From SZUA-365 sp964635845 (GTDB lineage: Bacteria > Bacteroidota > Ignavibacteria > SZUA-365), in the NCBI GenBank assembly GCA_964635845.1, contig CAZWNO010000030.1, positions 1 to 35,505 on the forward strand: a stretch of 35,505 nt of DNA, in the 5' to 3' direction. Positions 33,118-35,505 of the stretch are shown here, one piece after another. The notes beneath the pieces are model-generated. The model searched no databases and had not been told where the DNA came from. It saw only the letters and a program-made list of their open reading frames with translations. Position numbers and translations under genes: made by a program. Every line of letters starts with the position of its first letter. The stretch's first letter is position 1.

Positions 33118-35201
33118 ATGTGTTTCATGCGTACCATCGTTCTCATCCTCCTGCTTGTTTCGCCCCTCTCCGCGCAAACCTGGACCTGGACTACGGTCAC
33201 CGGCTCGCATCCGGCCGTGTTCCAGATACGACCCGATGCCGTCCTGGTCTACGCCGCGCCCAGGGAGGATGAACTATCCGCCTGGCAGACGCTTCCCTTT
33301 CCCTTCACGTTCGCGGGCGAGGAGGTGAGCGGATATTTCATCAGCGACAACGGTTACATCACCTTCGATGCCGGCGCGACGGTCAGCGAACCCGACAACG
33401 CCGGCGCAACGGTGCGAAATGCGATATTCGGATACTGGGATGATTTTCATCTGGAAGAGGGAAATCCCCTCTGGTCGAACGAAGTACGGACGAAAACCGC
33501 GGGCACCGCGCCCAATCGGACGCATGTCATCATGTGGATTTCCGCGGTTCCAAAGGGACGAACCTTCAGCGAGAGCAGCGTGAGCTTCGCGATCGTGCTG
33601 TACGAGCAGGGCGGCTTCGAAGTCGTGTTCGTCGCGAATCGCTCGGACGCGACGCTCGCCGGCACCGTGGGCGCGGTCAATGCCGACGGAAGCAGCGCGA
33701 CGCTGCTGCCGGGGAGTNNNNNNNNNNGTCGTTTGCCTATCCCGGCGTGACCGCCGATCCGAACGACGACGTCCGCTATATATTCGAATGGTCGAACGCA
33801 GGAACCGACGCGGCGCTGACCGCCGCGTTGACACCGGCAGTGGCGCAGGTCAATACACCGGTGCAAATCCGCGGAACGGTCAAGAATCTCGGGACGACTC
33901 CACTCACGGCATTCACGCTTTACTACCGCATTGACGATTCGCCCGAGGTGGAGATGCAGGTGAGCGGCATGAACTTGCAGTCGAATGAACGCTGGGATTT
34001 CACACATGACTATGTTTTCATGCCCACGGAAGCGGGGCGGCTCTTCACCGTGAAGATGCGCATCGCGCTTGACGGAGGACAGACGGACGAGAATCCTTCC
34101 AACGACACGCTTTCCTCGATGCTGTTCACTATCCTCGGCAGTACCTCCGTGAAGCGCGTGCTGGTGGAGGAATTCACCGGCGCCTGGTGCGGCTGGTGTC
34201 CCGACGGCGCCGTGCAGATGGAGAAGCTGCTGCAGGCCTATCCTCTCGCGGTGCCGGTCGCTCTCCATGCCGGCGGGACCGATGCGATGATCACGCCCGA
34301 GAGCGCCGCGCTCGCCACCGAATTTCAGCCTTCCTTCCCCATGGCGATGATCGATCGAATGCATTTCGACGGAGAGGATGGTGTTCCGATCGGCCGCGCG
34401 AGCGATGCGTGGATCACCCGCACCGGCGAACAGTTCGCCGCGTATACGCCGCTCTCCGTATCGGTGGCGGGTACGCACGATCTGGAAGCTTTCGGCGGGT
34501 ACGTCGATGTCGATGTGGAGTTCAGCGATTTTGCGCCGCCGGCGGATTACCGCATTCACTGCTGGCTCATACTCGAAACCGTGACAGGGACGGGTAGGGG
34601 CTGGGATCAGGCCAATTATTACAGCAACAACCCCAGCTACCCTGATCATCCGTTCTTTTCGCTCCCGAATCCTGTCACCATGTACGAGCACCGGCACGTT
34701 CCCATTCAGATGCTCACCGGTGCCTGGGGTATTCCTGGCGAAATCCCCGATATCCCCCAGGCGGCGACAACATACAGCAAACGCTTCCATTTCACACAAA
34801 CGGGAATCACGGAATCCTCACGCCTGCGTGCTGTGGCTTTCATCACGCGACACAATGACAATATTCAGGATAGATCAGTCCTGAATGCCGCCGAGAGCGA
34901 ACTCCGAGTCAAAAGTGTCGCGCCGGTATCGTCATTCGAAATTCGTCTCGATGCCCCGCATCCGCAGCCGGCGTCCTCCACTTCCAGCGCCATGCTGACA
35001 TTGCCGCGGCGCGCGACGGTGTTTGCCGCGGTGTACGACCTGCTCGGACGGGAACGACTGCTTGTCCGAAACACTTCGCTCGACGCAGGCACGCATGCAC
35101 TCACCTTCCCGACCGCGTCGCTTGAGAATGGGTTGTATATCCTGCACGTCCAGACCGACGGACAGACGATGTCGCGCTGTGTTACGGTTCTTCATCTGTA
35201 A
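33118..35201 (+). CDS. Secreted Omp28/thioredoxin-like T9SS protein, interrupted by an assembly gap
   Basis: The gene starts at ATG 33118 (CGAGGT seven bases upstream) with a signal peptide ending PLSAQ. Reading is in one frame up to 33717 and in another from 33729; between them lie ten N. The true gap must have length 2 modulo 3 to join the frames, so ten is a placeholder and this is one gene, not two. Before the gap is a NIDO-like beta domain (PFPFTFAGEEVSGYFISDNGYITF). After it come a CARDB-like domain (VNTPVQIRGTVKNLGTTPL), an Omp28-like thioredoxin-fold domain with WCGWC in VEEFTGAWCGWCPDG, and a T9SS sorting domain (VFAAVYDLLGRERL, GLYILHVQTDGQ). At least 690 residues. It is exported and perhaps redox-active through the CxxC (inference). 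Confidence 0.9.
33718..33727. other. Assembly gap (10 N)
   Basis: Ten undetermined bases within the Omp28-like gene. The flanking reading frames show the real distance is not ten bases. Confidence 0.99.
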
Positions 35202-35219
35202 CCGTTCTCGGTGCGGTGT

Positions 35220-35233
35220 GTCTCAGCTGAGAC
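35220..35233. promoter_or_regulatory. Perfect 14-bp palindrome
   Basis: GTCTCAGCTGAGAC is fully self-complementary and lies in the 74-base gap between the Omp28-like gene and the final lipoprotein gene. It may be a regulator site; no promoter is evident beside it. Confidence 0.35.
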
Positions 35234-35275
35234 CAGGATTTCGTCATCCGTTATCGTTCTTTCCCAGGAGGATGC

Positions 35276-35505
35276 ATGAAGCGCCGACGCCTGTTGCTTC
35301 CGTTTCTTCTTGCCATGCTCTCTTCGCTGACGTTCCCGGCCTGCTCGGACGATCCGGTGAACGAACCGTACGACGAGGACGCCATCCGGGTGCTGGTCTA
35401 CCGCGCGATGTACGAGCGTCTGCCGCTCGATACGCTGGGCTGCGCGGCCATGGCCGTTGCATGGGGTGATTCACTCGAGGGGGGACTGTTCTGGCCGAAG
35501 ATCAC
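35276..35505 (+). CDS. Putative lipoprotein, N-terminal part only (runs off window)
   Basis: An ATG at 35276 follows AGGAGG by six bases and opens a frame through the window end (76 codons). The product begins with a basic, hydrophobic leader (MKRRRLLLPFLLAMLSSLTF) followed by PACSDDPVNEPYDED, consistent with lipoprotein processing at the Cys and an acidic linker, although the box FPAC is not canonical. The next part (AIRVLVYRAMYERLPLDTL) is a helix-like segment of unknown family. It is probably outer-membrane attached. Function cannot be judged from the fragment. Confidence 0.75.
   Translation, partial: MKRRRLLLPFLLAMLSSLTFPACSDDPVNEPYDEDAIRVLVYRAMYERLPLDTLGCAAMAVAWGDSLEGGLFWPKI

Noticed and set aside
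33103..33750. Two separate genes at the N gap
   Set aside because: Domain order and reading frames on both sides fit a single protein once the gap length is treated as unknown.

Overview
The window looks like a piece of a draft (probably metagenome-derived) chromosome from a GC-rich Gram-negative bacterium of the Bacteroidota/Chlorobiota/Ignavibacteriota (FCB) group. The main evidence is the set of secreted proteins that end in type IX secretion (T9SS) C-terminal sorting domains, plus DUF5916, DUF2807-type and Omp28-like proteins and the outer-membrane block uppS-bamA-skp-skp-lpxD. Most starts have a good Shine-Dalgarno sequence (GAGGAG, AGGAGG, GAGGT), and several promoters look like ordinary sigma70 sites. 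That is more typical of the Chlorobi/Ignavibacteria/Kapabacteria side than of Bacteroidia. This placement is inference; no rRNA or marker phylogeny is available.

Layout. Positions 1-4086 (minus strand) hold most of a giant secreted protein: a VWA domain, six tandem ~117-residue repeats and the start of a T9SS tail, cut by the window edge. Next (4429-6369, minus) is a TPR-containing membrane histidine kinase. Divergent from it, two small exported proteins of unknown function (6673-7827) lead into a plant-type leucine-rich-repeat/Ig-like/T9SS protein (8060-9640) and a two-domain exported beta-propeller protein (9682-11574). On the minus strand follow an iron-sulfur L-serine dehydratase, a 67-codon ORF that overlaps the next gene by GTGA, an Nramp transporter fused to a universal-stress domain, and a secreted beta-helix protein (11689-16669).

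Positions 16807-21123 (plus) carry a small Cys-rich protein, a 44-residue membrane microprotein coupled to a DUF6544-like protein, a 25-bp tandem repeat, an exported M1-type metallopeptidase and a DUF2807-type lipoprotein. A tRNA-Phe with clear promoter and terminator (21147-21298) precedes the housekeeping stretch: tpiA, then the envelope operon uppS-bamA-skp-skp-lpxD (22318-27880), closed by an intrinsic terminator. An SDR dehydrogenase, a TetR regulator with a palindromic operator over its own promoter, a DUF5916 outer-membrane protein, a zinc-ribbon methyltransferase, an Omp28/thioredoxin-like T9SS protein interrupted by an assembly gap (10 N), and the start of a lipoprotein complete the window.

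How the genes fit together. The core is cell-envelope construction: UppS makes the lipid carrier, Skp chaperones escort outer-membrane proteins to BamA, and LpxD acylates lipid A. Around it is an accessory set of surface and secreted proteins. I see no phage, transposase, CRISPR array or defence system. The most unusual items are short: a 25-bp tandem repeat starting at a stop codon, a 21-nt dispersed intergenic repeat in inverted copies, the 44-residue microprotein, the GTGA-coupled 67-codon ORF behind the MntH-Usp fusion, and an orphan T9SS tail fragment behind sdaA.
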